This document shows, piece by piece, positions 51,112-60,584 of a stretch of 64,000 nucleotides of DNA. Source of the stretch: Myroides albus (GTDB lineage Bacteria > Bacteroidota > Bacteroidia > Flavobacteriales > Flavobacteriaceae); NCBI RefSeq assembly GCF_009711045.1, contig NZ_WMJX01000007.1:42543-106542 (forward strand), read 5' to 3'. A program made the translations under genes and the position numbers. Positions within the stretch are counted from its first letter, which is position 1; each line of letters starts with the position of its first letter. Under the pieces are notes generated by a model. The model was not told the origin of the DNA and made no database searches. It saw only the letters and a list, made by a program, of their open reading frames with translations.

Positions 51112-53520
51112 TTAAAATCTATAAGTTAACTGAGCTGCGAAGTTTCTTGGAGCAATCTCATTAATATATCCACCTCTATAATATGAAGTATAACCAATCT
51201 GATCAAACATATTATTTGCAAATACTTTAATACTTGCGTTCTTATATGTATAACCGATCTGTGCATTTACAGTTGTATATTCTGGCATATCAAATGGGCG
51301 TCTATTCACATAAGAACCGTGACCATCAGAAGTTCTTGCATATTCGTTAACTGGGCGTTTTCCAACATAGTAAACTCCTAATCCTAATGAAAGACCATTC
51401 AGTTTACCGTCGTTAAACTTATAATTGATCCAACCATTCGCACTGTGCTCTGGTGCATTCATTGGAGCTGATCCGTCTACGTAATTAGGACTATCTTGGT
51501 ATCTTGCTACAAGGTTAGCATACCCAAGCATAACTTCAAGGTTATTAGTAATCTTACCGTTAATCTCTAATTCAAAACCGTTTCTCTTAAGACTACCCAC
51601 TTTGTCATAAAGGCCTGTTCCTTTACCATTCTCATCAATTACCTCAGCTAATAAGTTATCTTGAGTAATGAAGTAATAACTAAAGTTTACCCCTAAGTGG
51701 TCGTTAAACCAGTTTGATTTAAATCCAAACTCAAATTGATCTGTATCTTGTGGTCCTGCGAATCCACCATCGTGCATCTTATAGTTTGATTGTCTTAAAC
51801 TACTTGTTGTAGTATATGAAGCAAACGTACTGATGTTTTCTTGTGGTTTGAAGATTAAACCAACTGCTGGGTTCCATCTTTCTACAGTTGCACCTTCTGT
51901 TACATTTCCATTTAGACGACTGTATCTAATACCCAATAAAGCACTTAATTTATCACCAATCTGGATATAATCCTGTGCCATAAAACCATAAGTTGGTGTT
52001 ACAGATTTACTGTATGGTCCTTTCTTAGCAGGACGATACTCTAAACCTTCTGGTTTCTGGTTGTTAATATCTTCTAAGACATTGATATTATCTTGATATA
52101 AAACACCATTCAAGTACGCTTCATATCCGTGAGTTTCTAAGCGATTCTCTCTATAATCAAAACCAACTTGGAAAGTGTGTTTCAACATACCTGTGAAGAT
52201 ATCCTTACCGATGAAATCAACTTGAATAACAGAGTTTCTATCATCGCGATCAGAACGGCCAATAGTACGCTTTCTATTAGCAAACTCACTAAAGTCAGTG
52301 ATTGCCTCTTGTTTTTTGTGTAATGCAATAGATGAATCTTCAGTATCTGTTTTATAGATTGAGTTAACAGAAGAAAATCTAAAGCTCAATTTCTCTGTCA
52401 ATTGTCTTTCAAAACGCGCAACATAGTTCAGAGATTGTACATTCATATTATCTTGCTTATAACCTAAGAAGCGGTTATGCGGCATTTCTAATAATTTATC
52501 TGTATAATCAGGACCTAAATTAACAGTACCTCTATCTGGTGTATAGTCACCATATAGATAATCCATTTCTAAAGTTAACTTCGTTTTATCGTCAATTTTC
52601 CAAGACAAAGATGGGTTAACGTAAAAATGCTCGTTATCTACAAATGTTCTCCATCCGTCGTTGCGCTCATAAGCACCATTAAAACGGAAAGACAACGTTT
52701 CTTTCTTATCTAATACTTGCTCAATATCAAGTGTTGGACGAACTTGTCCATAACTTCCTGTACGGAAACCAATTTCTCTCTTATTCTGGAAGTTTGGTGT
52801 TTTAGTTACTAAGTTAATCACACCCCCAGCAGCACCTAATCCATTACCTATTCCCTGTAGAATAGCAGCTGAACCTTTTATTACCTCAAGACTCTCTACA
52901 CCTTGCATATCCGCAATCGCAGAAGCTGTTCTAAAGTCCGAATCCATAGCTACACCATTTCTCAAAACTGGTGTACCACGGAAACCGCGAATTGACATAC
53001 TTTCTTTTACTCCACCATAACTTGCAAACTGAGTAACCCCAGCTACGTTACGAGCAGCATCTGTAATAGACAAAGCTCCTTGCTCTTTTATAATGTGATC
53101 AGAAACAATACTGATTGACTGAACTTGATCTTGTAAACCAAGTGGTAATCTTGTCAAATACTGTAGTTTTTTTACATTTTTATTTGATCGACCATAAACA
53201 GTAATATTAGCTAACTGCCCATCGTTTACTAACAAAAAGTTAGCAACCTCATCTTTCTTAGAAAAATTAAACTCTCTCACAGATGATGAAAAACCAACAA
53301 ATGAAGCTTTAATAGATTGCTTTCCTTGAGGTACATCTTTTAGAATATATTCTCCATTCGCATCTGTTTGCGTCGTTATATTAGTATTCTCGATATAAAT
53401 TGTTGCAAATGGCAAGGGTTTATTGACTTCATCAACAACTCTACCTTTAATGGTAGAAGATTGTGCCAATCCTACCACAGAACAACAAGCACTAAAAATA
53501 ATTGTAGCAATAGTTCTCAT
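51112..53520 (-). CDS. TonB-dependent siderophore receptor with carboxypeptidase-regulatory-like domain
   Basis: The 802-residue outer-membrane receptor has a signal peptide (ending GLAQ), a CarboxypepD_reg-like beta domain (about residues 22-105, GRVVDEVNKPLPFATIYIENT), a plug (VQSISIVSDHIIKEQGALSITDAARNVAGV...VESLEVIKGSAAIL) and a 22-strand barrel ending in LTYRF. The style of the plug matches FhuA/FoxA-like siderophore receptors; the ligand is unknown. The promoter is strong. The PepSY gene follows in the same direction. Confidence 0.94.
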   Translation of the reverse strand: MRTIATIIFSACCSVVGLAQSSTIKGRVVDEVNKPLPFATIYIENTNITTQTDANGEYILKDVPQGKQSIKASFVGFSSSVREFNFSKKDEVANFLLVNDGQLANITVYGRSNKNVKKLQYLTRLPLGLQDQVQSISIVSDHIIKEQGALSITDAARNVAGVTQFASYGGVKESMSIRGFRGTPVLRNGVAMDSDFRTASAIADMQGVESLEVIKGSAAILQGIGNGLGAAGGVINLVTKTPNFQNKREIGFRTGSYGQVRPTLDIEQVLDKKETLSFRFNGAYERNDGWRTFVDNEHFYVNPSLSWKIDDKTKLTLEMDYLYGDYTPDRGTVNLGPDYTDKLLEMPHNRFLGYKQDNMNVQSLNYVARFERQLTEKLSFRFSSVNSIYKTDTEDSSIALHKKQEAITDFSEFANRKRTIGRSDRDDRNSVIQVDFIGKDIFTGMLKHTFQVGFDYRENRLETHGYEAYLNGVLYQDNINVLEDINNQKPEGLEYRPAKKGPYSKSVTPTYGFMAQDYIQIGDKLSALLGIRYSRLNGNVTEGATVERWNPAVGLIFKPQENISTFASYTTTSSLRQSNYKMHDGGFAGPQDTDQFEFGFKSNWFNDHLGVNFSYYFITQDNLLAEVIDENGKGTGLYDKVGSLKRNGFELEINGKITNNLEVMLGYANLVARYQDSPNYVDGSAPMNAPEHSANGWINYKFNDGKLNGLSLGLGVYYVGKRPVNEYARTSDGHGSYVNRRPFDMPEYTTVNAQIGYTYKNASIKVFANNMFDQIGYTSYYRGGYINEIAPRNFAAQLTYRF

Positions 53521-53556
53521 TTAAAAATGTATTATTTAGACTGATTTAACTGAATG

Positions 53557-53587
53557 CAAAAGTAAACTGATTCTAAATAATTAACAA
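53557..53587 (-). promoter_or_regulatory. Promoter of the siderophore receptor gene
   Basis: On the minus strand, TTG at 53587-53585 is followed after 20 bases by TACTTTTG at 53564-53557, 36 bp before the start codon. No clear Fur-type dyad was identified by eye. Confidence 0.7.
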
Positions 53588-53802
53588 ATCTTATTAAGAC
53601 TTTATTTAAATAAAATATAAAATAACAAACTAAATCATATACGACACTATACTTAATCCTACTATTTACATAGGATAATTGTAAAAAACAATGAAATTCT
53701 AAGAAAAGAAAAAACACAATAAAAAGTAAAAATCATCAAAGACAATTTCAATTCATTCTCAATTAAAACATAAAATATTACAAGAATGAAATCTCCTACT
53801 CA

Positions 53803-54138
53803 TCAAAAAAAGTAGAAAGCATCTTCCAAGTGATCGATAGAAAACTCATTATTCACTGCGTGAATAGCAATAATATCAAATCTAACTTCCTCCTCTCGAG
53901 AGTTCAATTCAATATAAGCATCTGCTGCAGTTAAAAGTCGTTTAATCTTATGGCGTTTTACAAATTCTTGAGGGAGCCCAAACTCGAGCGAACTTCGAGT
54001 CTTAACTTCTATAAAAACTAATACACCGTTGTATAAAGCGATAATGTCAATTTCTTTATCTTGAAATCTCCAATTTCGCTCTAAGTACTCCACAGCAAGT
54101 TCCTCACCTAACTTGCCAAGTTCATTGTGTTCAGCCAT
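53803..54138 (-). CDS. YraN/UPF0102-family endonuclease-like protein
   Basis: The 111-residue protein has the Holliday-junction-resolvase-like fold signature: GKLGEELAVEYLE, then DKEIDIIALYNGVLVFIEVKTRSS (with the D...ExK triad). It is often encoded near DNA-repair genes; here it is the last gene after dinB and an LD-carboxypeptidase, 11 bp downstream of the latter. No experimental function is established for the family. Confidence 0.92.
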   Translation of the reverse strand: MAEHNELGKLGEELAVEYLERNWRFQDKEIDIIALYNGVLVFIEVKTRSSLEFGLPQEFVKRHKIKRLLTAADAYIELNSREEEVRFDIIAIHAVNNEFSIDHLEDAFYFF

Positions 54139-54149
54139 AACAGATAATT

Positions 54150-55043
54150 TTAAATATTTAGTTCCACTCCACTTGCTTTTATATTCAAACTAACTACAGC
54201 TCCCATTCTCAAAGCTCTATTTTCAACACCATGTCCTGATGGAAAATCGAACACTACAGGAAAATCATACTGAGCGACAAGACTTTTAATAATTTGAATG
54301 GCATCATAACCAAATGGAATTGCATTATCATGCATATCTGTCATTCCACCAACAATCATACCTTTTAACCCTTTTAGAAGACCATTTCTATCTAAATTGT
54401 GCATCATGCGATCTACGTGGTACAAATACTCATCTAAATCCTCGATAAACAATATCTTATCCTTCGTTTCAATACTCGATCTTGAGCCCAACAGACTATA
54501 GATGATTGAGAGATTACCGCCAACAAGCTCACCTTTTGCCTCACCGAGAATATTTGCGCTATGATGACCTACAACATAGCGGATTGGCTTGCCAAACAAA
54601 GAAGCATACAAACTGTCTTTAGACTCTTGGGTTGCTTTGGGAACGCTAAAAGCCATAATGCCGTGTAAGGTTTGAACCCCAAGGTTGTGCACATGACAAT
54701 GCAGAACAGTAACATCGCTAAAACCGATAATCCACTTGGGATTAGCCATTAATAAATCAAAGTCGATTGCATCCACGATGCGGACAGTACCATATCCACC
54801 TCGTGCACACCAGATAGCCTTAACAGATTCGTCAGCTAACTGCTTGTTGAAATCCGCAGCTCGCTCTTTATCACTCCCCCCTAATTGGAAATTATCAAGG
54901 CCAATAGTATCGCCAAGTACGGGTACCAATCCCCAACTTTGTAGTAACTCAATAGCAGGTTGTGCTTCTTCTCTGCTGAATTTTCTCGCTGTACAAACAA
55001 TTGCAACTTTATCTCCTTCTTTTAAATATGCAGGTTTAATCAT
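54150..55043 (-). CDS. LD-carboxypeptidase, MEROPS S66 family
   Basis: The enzyme trims tetrapeptides in murein recycling. Start taken at ATG 55043 (MIKPAYLKEGDKVAIVCTAR), the common family N-terminus. The catalytic Ser is in WIIGFSDVTVLH (about residue 107), the Glu in ILFIEDLDEYLYHVDRM and the His in FDFPSGHGVENRAL. Its 297 residues are typical. No signal peptide, so cytosolic. It lies between dinB and yraN-like genes, forming a three-gene unit. Confidence 0.93.
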   Translation of the reverse strand: MIKPAYLKEGDKVAIVCTARKFSREEAQPAIELLQSWGLVPVLGDTIGLDNFQLGGSDKERAADFNKQLADESVKAIWCARGGYGTVRIVDAIDFDLLMANPKWIIGFSDVTVLHCHVHNLGVQTLHGIMAFSVPKATQESKDSLYASLFGKPIRYVVGHHSANILGEAKGELVGGNLSIIYSLLGSRSSIETKDKILFIEDLDEYLYHVDRMMHNLDRNGLLKGLKGMIVGGMTDMHDNAIPFGYDAIQIIKSLVAQYDFPVVFDFPSGHGVENRALRMGAVVSLNIKASGVELNI

Positions 55044-55063
55044 TTTCTTTTTAATAATCATTG

Positions 55064-56134
55064 TTAAAAATCAAAAGCCAACTGTATAGCTATTGGCTTT
55101 TTTCTCTCCTCTGTATTGAGATTGGATACTGTAACTCCAATCAAGCGAACAGAGTCTTTTAGTTTCTCTTGGTATAATAAATCTTTTACTATATCGCGAA
55201 TAATAGCCGCATCGGCAATAAAATACGGAACTGTTTTACTCCTTGTCTGCTGCAAAAAATCAGCATACTTAATCTTCAAGGTAATCGTCTTACCAGCGAC
55301 ATTTACTTTCTTTAACCGCAATACGAGTTCTTCCACTATCACTTCCAGTTTATCCATCAAAAAAACTTCTGAAGACAAATTCTCATCAAATGTCCGCTCT
55401 GTTCCCACAGATTTCATAACTCGATTTGGACGAACTTCCGAAGTTTGTATTCCCCTAACTAAGTGATAATACTCAGCCCCTGATTTTCCAAAGTGTTCAC
55501 TTAAAAAGGCTTCACTTTTCTCTTTTAAATCCCTTCCGGTAAAAATTCCTAAATGATACATCTTCTCAGCAGTTTTCTTACCTATACCAAAAAACTTCTT
55601 TATCTCTAAGGCCTCTAAGAAAGGAATCACTTCCTCAGGCTCTATCGTCTTTTGTCCATTTGGTTTATTGTAGTCACTTGCAATCTTCGCTAAAAACTTA
55701 TTAATAGAAATTCCAGCAGATGCGGTTAGCTGTAAGCGCTCGAAAATCTTTTGTCTAATCTCATAAGCAATTAAAGTAGCACTCGGGCAACCTATTTTAT
55801 TTTGAGTAACATCCAGAAAAGCCTCATCTAATGCTAATGGTTCCACGAGATCAGTATATTCATAGAAGATACTTCGAATTTCTTTGGATATCTCCTTATA
55901 GCGATCGAATCGCGGTTTGACAAAGATTAAATCTGGGCAATTTCGCTTCGCTTGAGCACCACTAATAGCACTTCTAACGCCAAACTTTCTTGCTTCATAA
56001 CTCGCTGCTGCAACTACTCCTCTCTCACCACTACCACCCACAGCAATAGGTTTTCCTCTCAGTTCAGGAAAATCCAATTGCTCTACCGATGCGTAAAAAG
56101 CATCCATGTCGATATGTATAATCTTTCGATCCAT
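55064..56134 (-). CDS. dinB: DNA polymerase IV
   Basis: This Y-family lesion-bypass polymerase has 356 residues. The catalytic acids are in IIHIDMDAFYASVEQ (Asp8, Asp10 region) and LALDEAFLDVT (about residue 103), with the helix-hairpin-helix around FFGIGKKTAEKMYHLGI and the little-finger domain behind. The C-terminus IQLAFDF is a plausible sliding-clamp-binding peptide. Its -7 box is six bases from the start codon. It leads the dinB-LD-carboxypeptidase-yraN unit. Confidence 0.95.
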   Translation of the reverse strand: MDRKIIHIDMDAFYASVEQLDFPELRGKPIAVGGSGERGVVAAASYEARKFGVRSAISGAQAKRNCPDLIFVKPRFDRYKEISKEIRSIFYEYTDLVEPLALDEAFLDVTQNKIGCPSATLIAYEIRQKIFERLQLTASAGISINKFLAKIASDYNKPNGQKTIEPEEVIPFLEALEIKKFFGIGKKTAEKMYHLGIFTGRDLKEKSEAFLSEHFGKSGAEYYHLVRGIQTSEVRPNRVMKSVGTERTFDENLSSEVFLMDKLEVIVEELVLRLKKVNVAGKTITLKIKYADFLQQTRSKTVPYFIADAAIIRDIVKDLLYQEKLKDSVRLIGVTVSNLNTEERKKPIAIQLAFDF

Positions 56135-56140
56135 CTAACA

Positions 56141-56148
56141 CAAATGTA
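56141..56148 (-). promoter_or_regulatory. -7 box TACATTTG of dinB, six bases from the start codon
   Basis: An exact TAnnTTTG match on the minus strand with the dinB ATG after six bases, implying a very short or absent leader. No LexA-type dyad was recognised. Confidence 0.6.
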
Positions 56149-56236
56149 CTATTCAAATGAGTATGAAAGTTAAAATTTATCCTAAAAAAGGCCAATATTT
56201 TTAATCGAATGCTTACTTATAGGAGTAAGATTTTTA

Positions 56237-56244
56237 TAAATTTG
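56237..56244 (+). promoter_or_regulatory. -7 box TAAATTTG before the small ORF and antiporter gene
   Basis: An exact TAnnTTTG match, eight bases before the small ORF start and 119 bases before the antiporter start. Confidence 0.6.
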
Positions 56245-56252
56245 TAGGAGCT

Positions 56253-56348
56253 ATGAAGAAAACCGTTAAAATATTAAAATTATACCCCTTAAGATCTTAT
56301 TTATTTTATAGTTTCTTTATACTAATCTGTTTTACAAACAATATGTAG
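56253..56348 (+). CDS. Possible 31-residue membrane peptide upstream of the antiporter gene
   Basis: An ATG-to-TAG frame (MKKTVKILKLYPLRS...) begins right after a -7 box and a GGAG stretch. It encodes a basic N-terminus and one hydrophobic segment (SYLFYSFFILICF), and it ends 15 bp before the antiporter ATG. It could be a small membrane protein, a leader peptide, or chance. Neither conservation nor expression can be judged here. Confidence 0.4.
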   Translation: MKKTVKILKLYPLRSYLFYSFFILICFTNNM

Positions 56349-56363
56349 TTAAAAACGAAAAAA

Positions 56364-58214
56364 ATGAATGAATTTTTAATACAAGCTTTTATATTTCTAT
56401 TTGCTGCTGTAATCTGTGTACTTATCTCAAAGAAATTAGGTATGGGGTCTGTCTTAGGATACCTATTTGCAGGAGTATTAATCGGCCCTTTTGTTTTGCA
56501 ATTTGTCGGAAAAGACGGTGCTGATATTATGCATGCAACTGAGTTTGGAGTAGTTATGATGTTATTCCTTGTGGGATTAGAATTAGACCCAAAGGAGTTC
56601 TGGAAAATAAAAAATGAAATTATTGGTTTAGGTACTGCTCAGCTTGTTGGAACCACAACAATTGTAACAGCCATAGCACATTGGGGGTTAAATATGACTT
56701 TAGGAACCTCTCTGACGCTTGGGTTTATTATAACCATGTCTTCTACCGCGATCATCTTACAAACAATATCTGAACGAGGTTTAAACCAATCCAATGCAGG
56801 TAAATCGAGTTTTGCCGTATTACTGTTTCAGGATATAGCTGTTATCCCAATGATGGCTATTATTCCCTTATTAGCAGTATCAGCCAAAACGCCAATAGAA
56901 ACCGGAACGGGTAGCTGGTTAGATGGAGCTCCTGTGTTTATGAAGACCTTAGCGATATTAGGTGCGATTTCTATTATTTTCCTTGTTGGAAATTATATTG
57001 TTAATCCATTGTTCAAATCAGTAGGTAGACTCAAAATTAGAGAGATATACACAGCCTCTGCTTTACTTTTAGTTATTGGGGTTGCAATATTGATGCAAGC
57101 GGTAGGACTTTCTCCTGCCTTAGGAGCTTTTATAGCAGGTATTGTACTGGCAAATAATCCTTACAAACACCAATTAGAAAGTGACATAGAACCTTTCAAA
57201 GCACTGCTTCTGGGTATTTTCTTTATTGCTGTTGGTTCGACAATCAACTTTGATATCATTGTCAATGAGCCTTTAATCATCTTAGCTTTATTAGTCAGTG
57301 TGATGTCCATCAAAGCGATTGTATTACTCGCAATCGGTAAATGGAAAAAATTCCCTAACGATCAGTCCTTCTTATTCGCTATTCTACTTTCTCAAATAGG
57401 AGAATTTGCCTTTGTAATTTTGGCTTTGGCCAAAACAATCAACTTAGTAAATCAACAGTGGTACGACTATATGTTAGCTACTACAGCGCTATCAATGGTC
57501 GTTACACCAATCTTACTCCTTTTAAACGAAAAGTGGATTGCCCCTTATCTTGGGTTAACACCGTCAACTAAAGAAAGTCAAGAATACGATGACTTAACAC
57601 ATATCAGTGCAGAAAAGAAAATTGTAATTGCTGGATTTGGAGATTTTGGAAATACAATAGGACGATTATTACAAGCAAATGACATACCTACATTAGTACT
57701 CGACAATGATGCTGAAAGAGTTGATCACTTGCGCAAGCTTGGCTTTAATGTTTACTATGGAGACGCAACGTCCATTAACATCTTGAAATCTATTGGACTT
57801 GATCAAGCAGATTATGTGATTGCCGCTATGGATCCTCCTGAAGTTAATCAGCAACTTGTAGAGGTCATCCGCAAGAATTTTCCAAATGTCGAAATAATCG
57901 TACGCGCCAAAAATAGAAAGAATGCATACGAATACTTACAAGACGGCTTAACTGAAGTATATAGAGAAACCTTCTTTACAGCGGTATACGTCGGAGCAGT
58001 AATGCTTGAAAAACTTGGCTTTAGTCACGAAGAAGCAAGGCAACAAAGCGAATTATTTATCAATAGCGATAGAAAGTCCCTGAGAAAATTAGCAAAGAAT
58101 ATCCACAACTTAGAGGACTATATAAATGTCTCGAGAATTGAATTTGCTGAACAATCAGAACTTCTAAAACAGAAACTATCTGAGAAAAGAAATAACCCAA
58201 AGAACAATTCATAA
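56364..58214 (+). CDS. Kef-type CPA2 monovalent cation:proton antiporter with TrkA-N domain
   Basis: The 616-residue protein has about 12 membrane helices (residues 5-385) with the family segments GSVLGYLFAGVLIGPFVL, GLELDPKEFW and the STAIILQTISERG helix. A linker is followed by a RCK/TrkA-N Rossmann domain starting VIAGFGDFGNTIGRLLQA (about residue 425) with the distal Asp in LVLDNDAERV. Such proteins exchange K+ or Na+ for protons. KefF/KefG-type ancillary genes are not adjacent. Terminator follows. Confidence 0.93.
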   Translation: MNEFLIQAFIFLFAAVICVLISKKLGMGSVLGYLFAGVLIGPFVLQFVGKDGADIMHATEFGVVMMLFLVGLELDPKEFWKIKNEIIGLGTAQLVGTTTIVTAIAHWGLNMTLGTSLTLGFIITMSSTAIILQTISERGLNQSNAGKSSFAVLLFQDIAVIPMMAIIPLLAVSAKTPIETGTGSWLDGAPVFMKTLAILGAISIIFLVGNYIVNPLFKSVGRLKIREIYTASALLLVIGVAILMQAVGLSPALGAFIAGIVLANNPYKHQLESDIEPFKALLLGIFFIAVGSTINFDIIVNEPLIILALLVSVMSIKAIVLLAIGKWKKFPNDQSFLFAILLSQIGEFAFVILALAKTINLVNQQWYDYMLATTALSMVVTPILLLLNEKWIAPYLGLTPSTKESQEYDDLTHISAEKKIVIAGFGDFGNTIGRLLQANDIPTLVLDNDAERVDHLRKLGFNVYYGDATSINILKSIGLDQADYVIAAMDPPEVNQQLVEVIRKNFPNVEIIVRAKNRKNAYEYLQDGLTEVYRETFFTAVYVGAVMLEKLGFSHEEARQQSELFINSDRKSLRKLAKNIHNLEDYINVSRIEFAEQSELLKQKLSEKRNNPKNNS

Positions 58215-58220
58215 TGAATA

Positions 58221-58252
58221 AACAGCCCTATTGATTGATAGGGCTGTTTTAT
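58221..58252 (+). terminator. Intrinsic terminator of the antiporter gene
   Basis: The stem AAACAGCCCTAT/ATAGGGCTGTTT has a six-base loop and is followed by T residues. Confidence 0.9.
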
Positions 58253-58322
58253 TTACATACACACCCATCATACAAGAGTCTAACTTTGCTCTTATAAAGA
58301 AGATCTCTTGTCAATACTCCTT

Positions 58323-58366
58323 AAAAAAAGCAGTGATATTCTCTATGAAGAGTATCACTGCTTTTT
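58323..58366 (-). terminator. Intrinsic terminator of the Gcr-like membrane protein gene
   Basis: The stem AAAGCAGTGATA/TATCACTGCTTT has a 14-base loop and, on the minus strand, a run of seven T residues. It lies about 30 bp beyond the stop. Confidence 0.88.
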
Positions 58367-58396
58367 CTTTATATGCGAATAGATATTAATTATATC

Positions 58397-60499
58397 CTAT
58401 TTCTTGTCTTTCTGTATGTCTGTATCACTTTTCCCTGTTAAATTGTTCGGATTCTCAACAACACCAGAAGAAGTCGGCAAGAAAAACTCCATTGGAAAAC
58501 TCTTAAAGTGTCTCCAGGTTACACGAGCAAGGTCTTTTGTCTCCTTAAAGGGTATATTACGCGAACGGAAGGCCAATAGCAAAGACAAACTAAAACTTAC
58601 CATAAAGTTCATAAAACCAATCATCCACATTCCTATAAAAGCCCATACAAGCATTTCAACTGGCGCAGCAAAACCAGATCCATAAAGACCTAAAGCAATA
58701 TTACCACTCACAAAGGTAATGTGGCGAATGTCAATTCCCAGTCCTAAAAAAGCACCAATAGTACCACAAGTACCCATAAAGACTCCAAACCAAACGTTAG
58801 ATACCATACCAGGCCACTTAGTATCTACCCAGTTTGCCAACTTAGCAGTACGTTTTGGTCCAAGATTTCTCTTCAACCAAGGGTGTTCTTGAATGCGGTA
58901 AAGTACTTTATTGTGTTTGTTTCTATTGGAAACATTTCCAGAAATAATACCCGATAAAAATAAGAAGATACCAGCAATACCAGCGTGAAATAAGGCTCTC
59001 GAAGCAAACGGATCTGTATCGACAAGCATCTTAGTCCACTCCTCTTGAGTACCCACAATATTCACTCCAAACAATTGGTCTATCCCCCATATTAAAAACA
59101 ATGCAACTGGAAAAGCCAAAATTACGTTTCCTACAAAAGCGATAAACTGAGAGCGAAACAAACGCGCAAATAATTTAGCAAAACCAAGGTGTTTGTCATC
59201 GCTATCGATATGTTGTTTTCTACCATCTTCAATAGCCTTAATAATCGTTGCGGCAGTCATTGCTGGCTGCTTTGTAGCTAAAGTAAAACCGAGTAAATAA
59301 ATAAGACAGAAACCAAATGCATAATTCAAACTATATAGCATCGCTTCACCGAAATTACTAACATCTGCATGGTGAGCAAATACTTTGAAAATACACAAGA
59401 ATCCTACGACAATTCCGGCTCCCATTGACCCTCTAAACATGTGCCAATACTCCCTCGGAGAATTAGTAATATAGTGCTCTCCTGTCTTAGCTGTATGCTG
59501 CGTTATTTCATAAGAAATCAATTGGGTACTCTCTTTTATCAGCCCTGTTACATTGTACTTATAACAGTTATACTTCACCAACCTCCTTGCCAACTCGATA
59601 GTATTGGTTTGTCTTTCTACCACAACATCTTCCTTCACTACTAACAGAGAAATCAATACATACACACGTTGCAATTGCTGACGAAGACGCAACAAGCTTT
59701 GATTTACTTTAATTGAGATACCGTACTTAGAGCTATTCTTGAATGCCTGATTGACAAATTCCTGACACTGTTTATGTAAAATCAGAATCTGCTTATAGCT
59801 CATGTCACTCTCATGCAGAACCTTAATCTCGTCGTTTAGGAAAGCCTCTAATACACTGCTAAACTCGATTTCCAAAGCCCTAAAAGGACTTTCTAAATGG
59901 GAGTACTCCGGCACCATATTGATTATATAGCTCTCCATAGCACGTCCACTCATCCTTTGAGTAATAATATCAATAGAATTTAGCAACTCGTTTAAGACTG
60001 TTCCCTCTTTATTACTGACAAATAAATCGTTGAACTCAAGTAATCCGAACAATTCCAACAACTGTTCTACGGGAATCATATCTACCCATTCTGCATCGGT
60101 ATGCTTATAGAAAACTTGATTCAACACATATTCGTAAGTTCCTTTCTCAGGCTGATATGGAAGTACTTTTGCCCACAAACGCTTTTTTACCTCACTAAAA
60201 AATTCAGAATCTTGTAGAATCCCTGCATCCGAAACCATTCGGCTGAAATAGCGATTAGACAATAACTCTTTAAGATAAACAGAAATAGCAGCACGTTCGG
60301 TATCGTGTGTTTTTAAATATGAAACTAATGCATCAATGGATACACGTTTTATTTTCTTTACATTTTTAGGTCTAAAAATATGAACTAAATCAACGATAAA
60401 AAGTAAGTCGTCAGTAGCGTATACCTTCCCGTCTATCACATATTTATTAAACAATTCTTCAACTCCATGAGGAGATTGTAACATGTGTCTTAACTTCAT
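58397..60499 (-). CDS. Gcr/SpecificRecomb-family membrane protein, labelled site-specific recombinase
   Basis: The 700-residue protein has a soluble, helical N-terminal half (about residues 1-340) and a C-terminal half with about seven hydrophobic segments (MGAGIVVGFLCIFKVFAHH, ALFHAGIAGIFLFLSGIISGN, WFGVFMGTCGTIGAFLGLGIDIRHITFVSGNIALGLYG). This matches the SpecificRecomb (PF10136) family, named after Neisseria Gcr. No tyrosine- or serine-recombinase active site is visible, and a recombinase in the membrane would be odd, so the name should not be taken as function. Monocistronic. Confidence 0.85.
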   Translation of the reverse strand: MKLRHMLQSPHGVEELFNKYVIDGKVYATDDLLFIVDLVHIFRPKNVKKIKRVSIDALVSYLKTHDTERAAISVYLKELLSNRYFSRMVSDAGILQDSEFFSEVKKRLWAKVLPYQPEKGTYEYVLNQVFYKHTDAEWVDMIPVEQLLELFGLLEFNDLFVSNKEGTVLNELLNSIDIITQRMSGRAMESYIINMVPEYSHLESPFRALEIEFSSVLEAFLNDEIKVLHESDMSYKQILILHKQCQEFVNQAFKNSSKYGISIKVNQSLLRLRQQLQRVYVLISLLVVKEDVVVERQTNTIELARRLVKYNCYKYNVTGLIKESTQLISYEITQHTAKTGEHYITNSPREYWHMFRGSMGAGIVVGFLCIFKVFAHHADVSNFGEAMLYSLNYAFGFCLIYLLGFTLATKQPAMTAATIIKAIEDGRKQHIDSDDKHLGFAKLFARLFRSQFIAFVGNVILAFPVALFLIWGIDQLFGVNIVGTQEEWTKMLVDTDPFASRALFHAGIAGIFLFLSGIISGNVSNRNKHNKVLYRIQEHPWLKRNLGPKRTAKLANWVDTKWPGMVSNVWFGVFMGTCGTIGAFLGLGIDIRHITFVSGNIALGLYGSGFAAPVEMLVWAFIGMWMIGFMNFMVSFSLSLLLAFRSRNIPFKETKDLARVTWRHFKSFPMEFFLPTSSGVVENPNNLTGKSDTDIQKDKK

Positions 60500-60584
60500 T
60501 CGAATAAATTTTCTTCGTTTTAAAACAGCTTTTAAATTTAATCATTGTAATTTGGCATAAAATTACATTTTATTCTGAATAATC

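Noticed and set aside
53532..53717. A 61-codon minus-strand frame upstream of the TonB receptor
   Set aside because: It covers the receptor promoter (TTG and TACTTTTG), is AT-driven in composition and has no family resemblance.
58397..60499. A true site-specific recombinase or integrated element
   Set aside because: There is no catalytic recombinase motif, att-like direct repeats or mobile cargo; the protein is largely a membrane protein.
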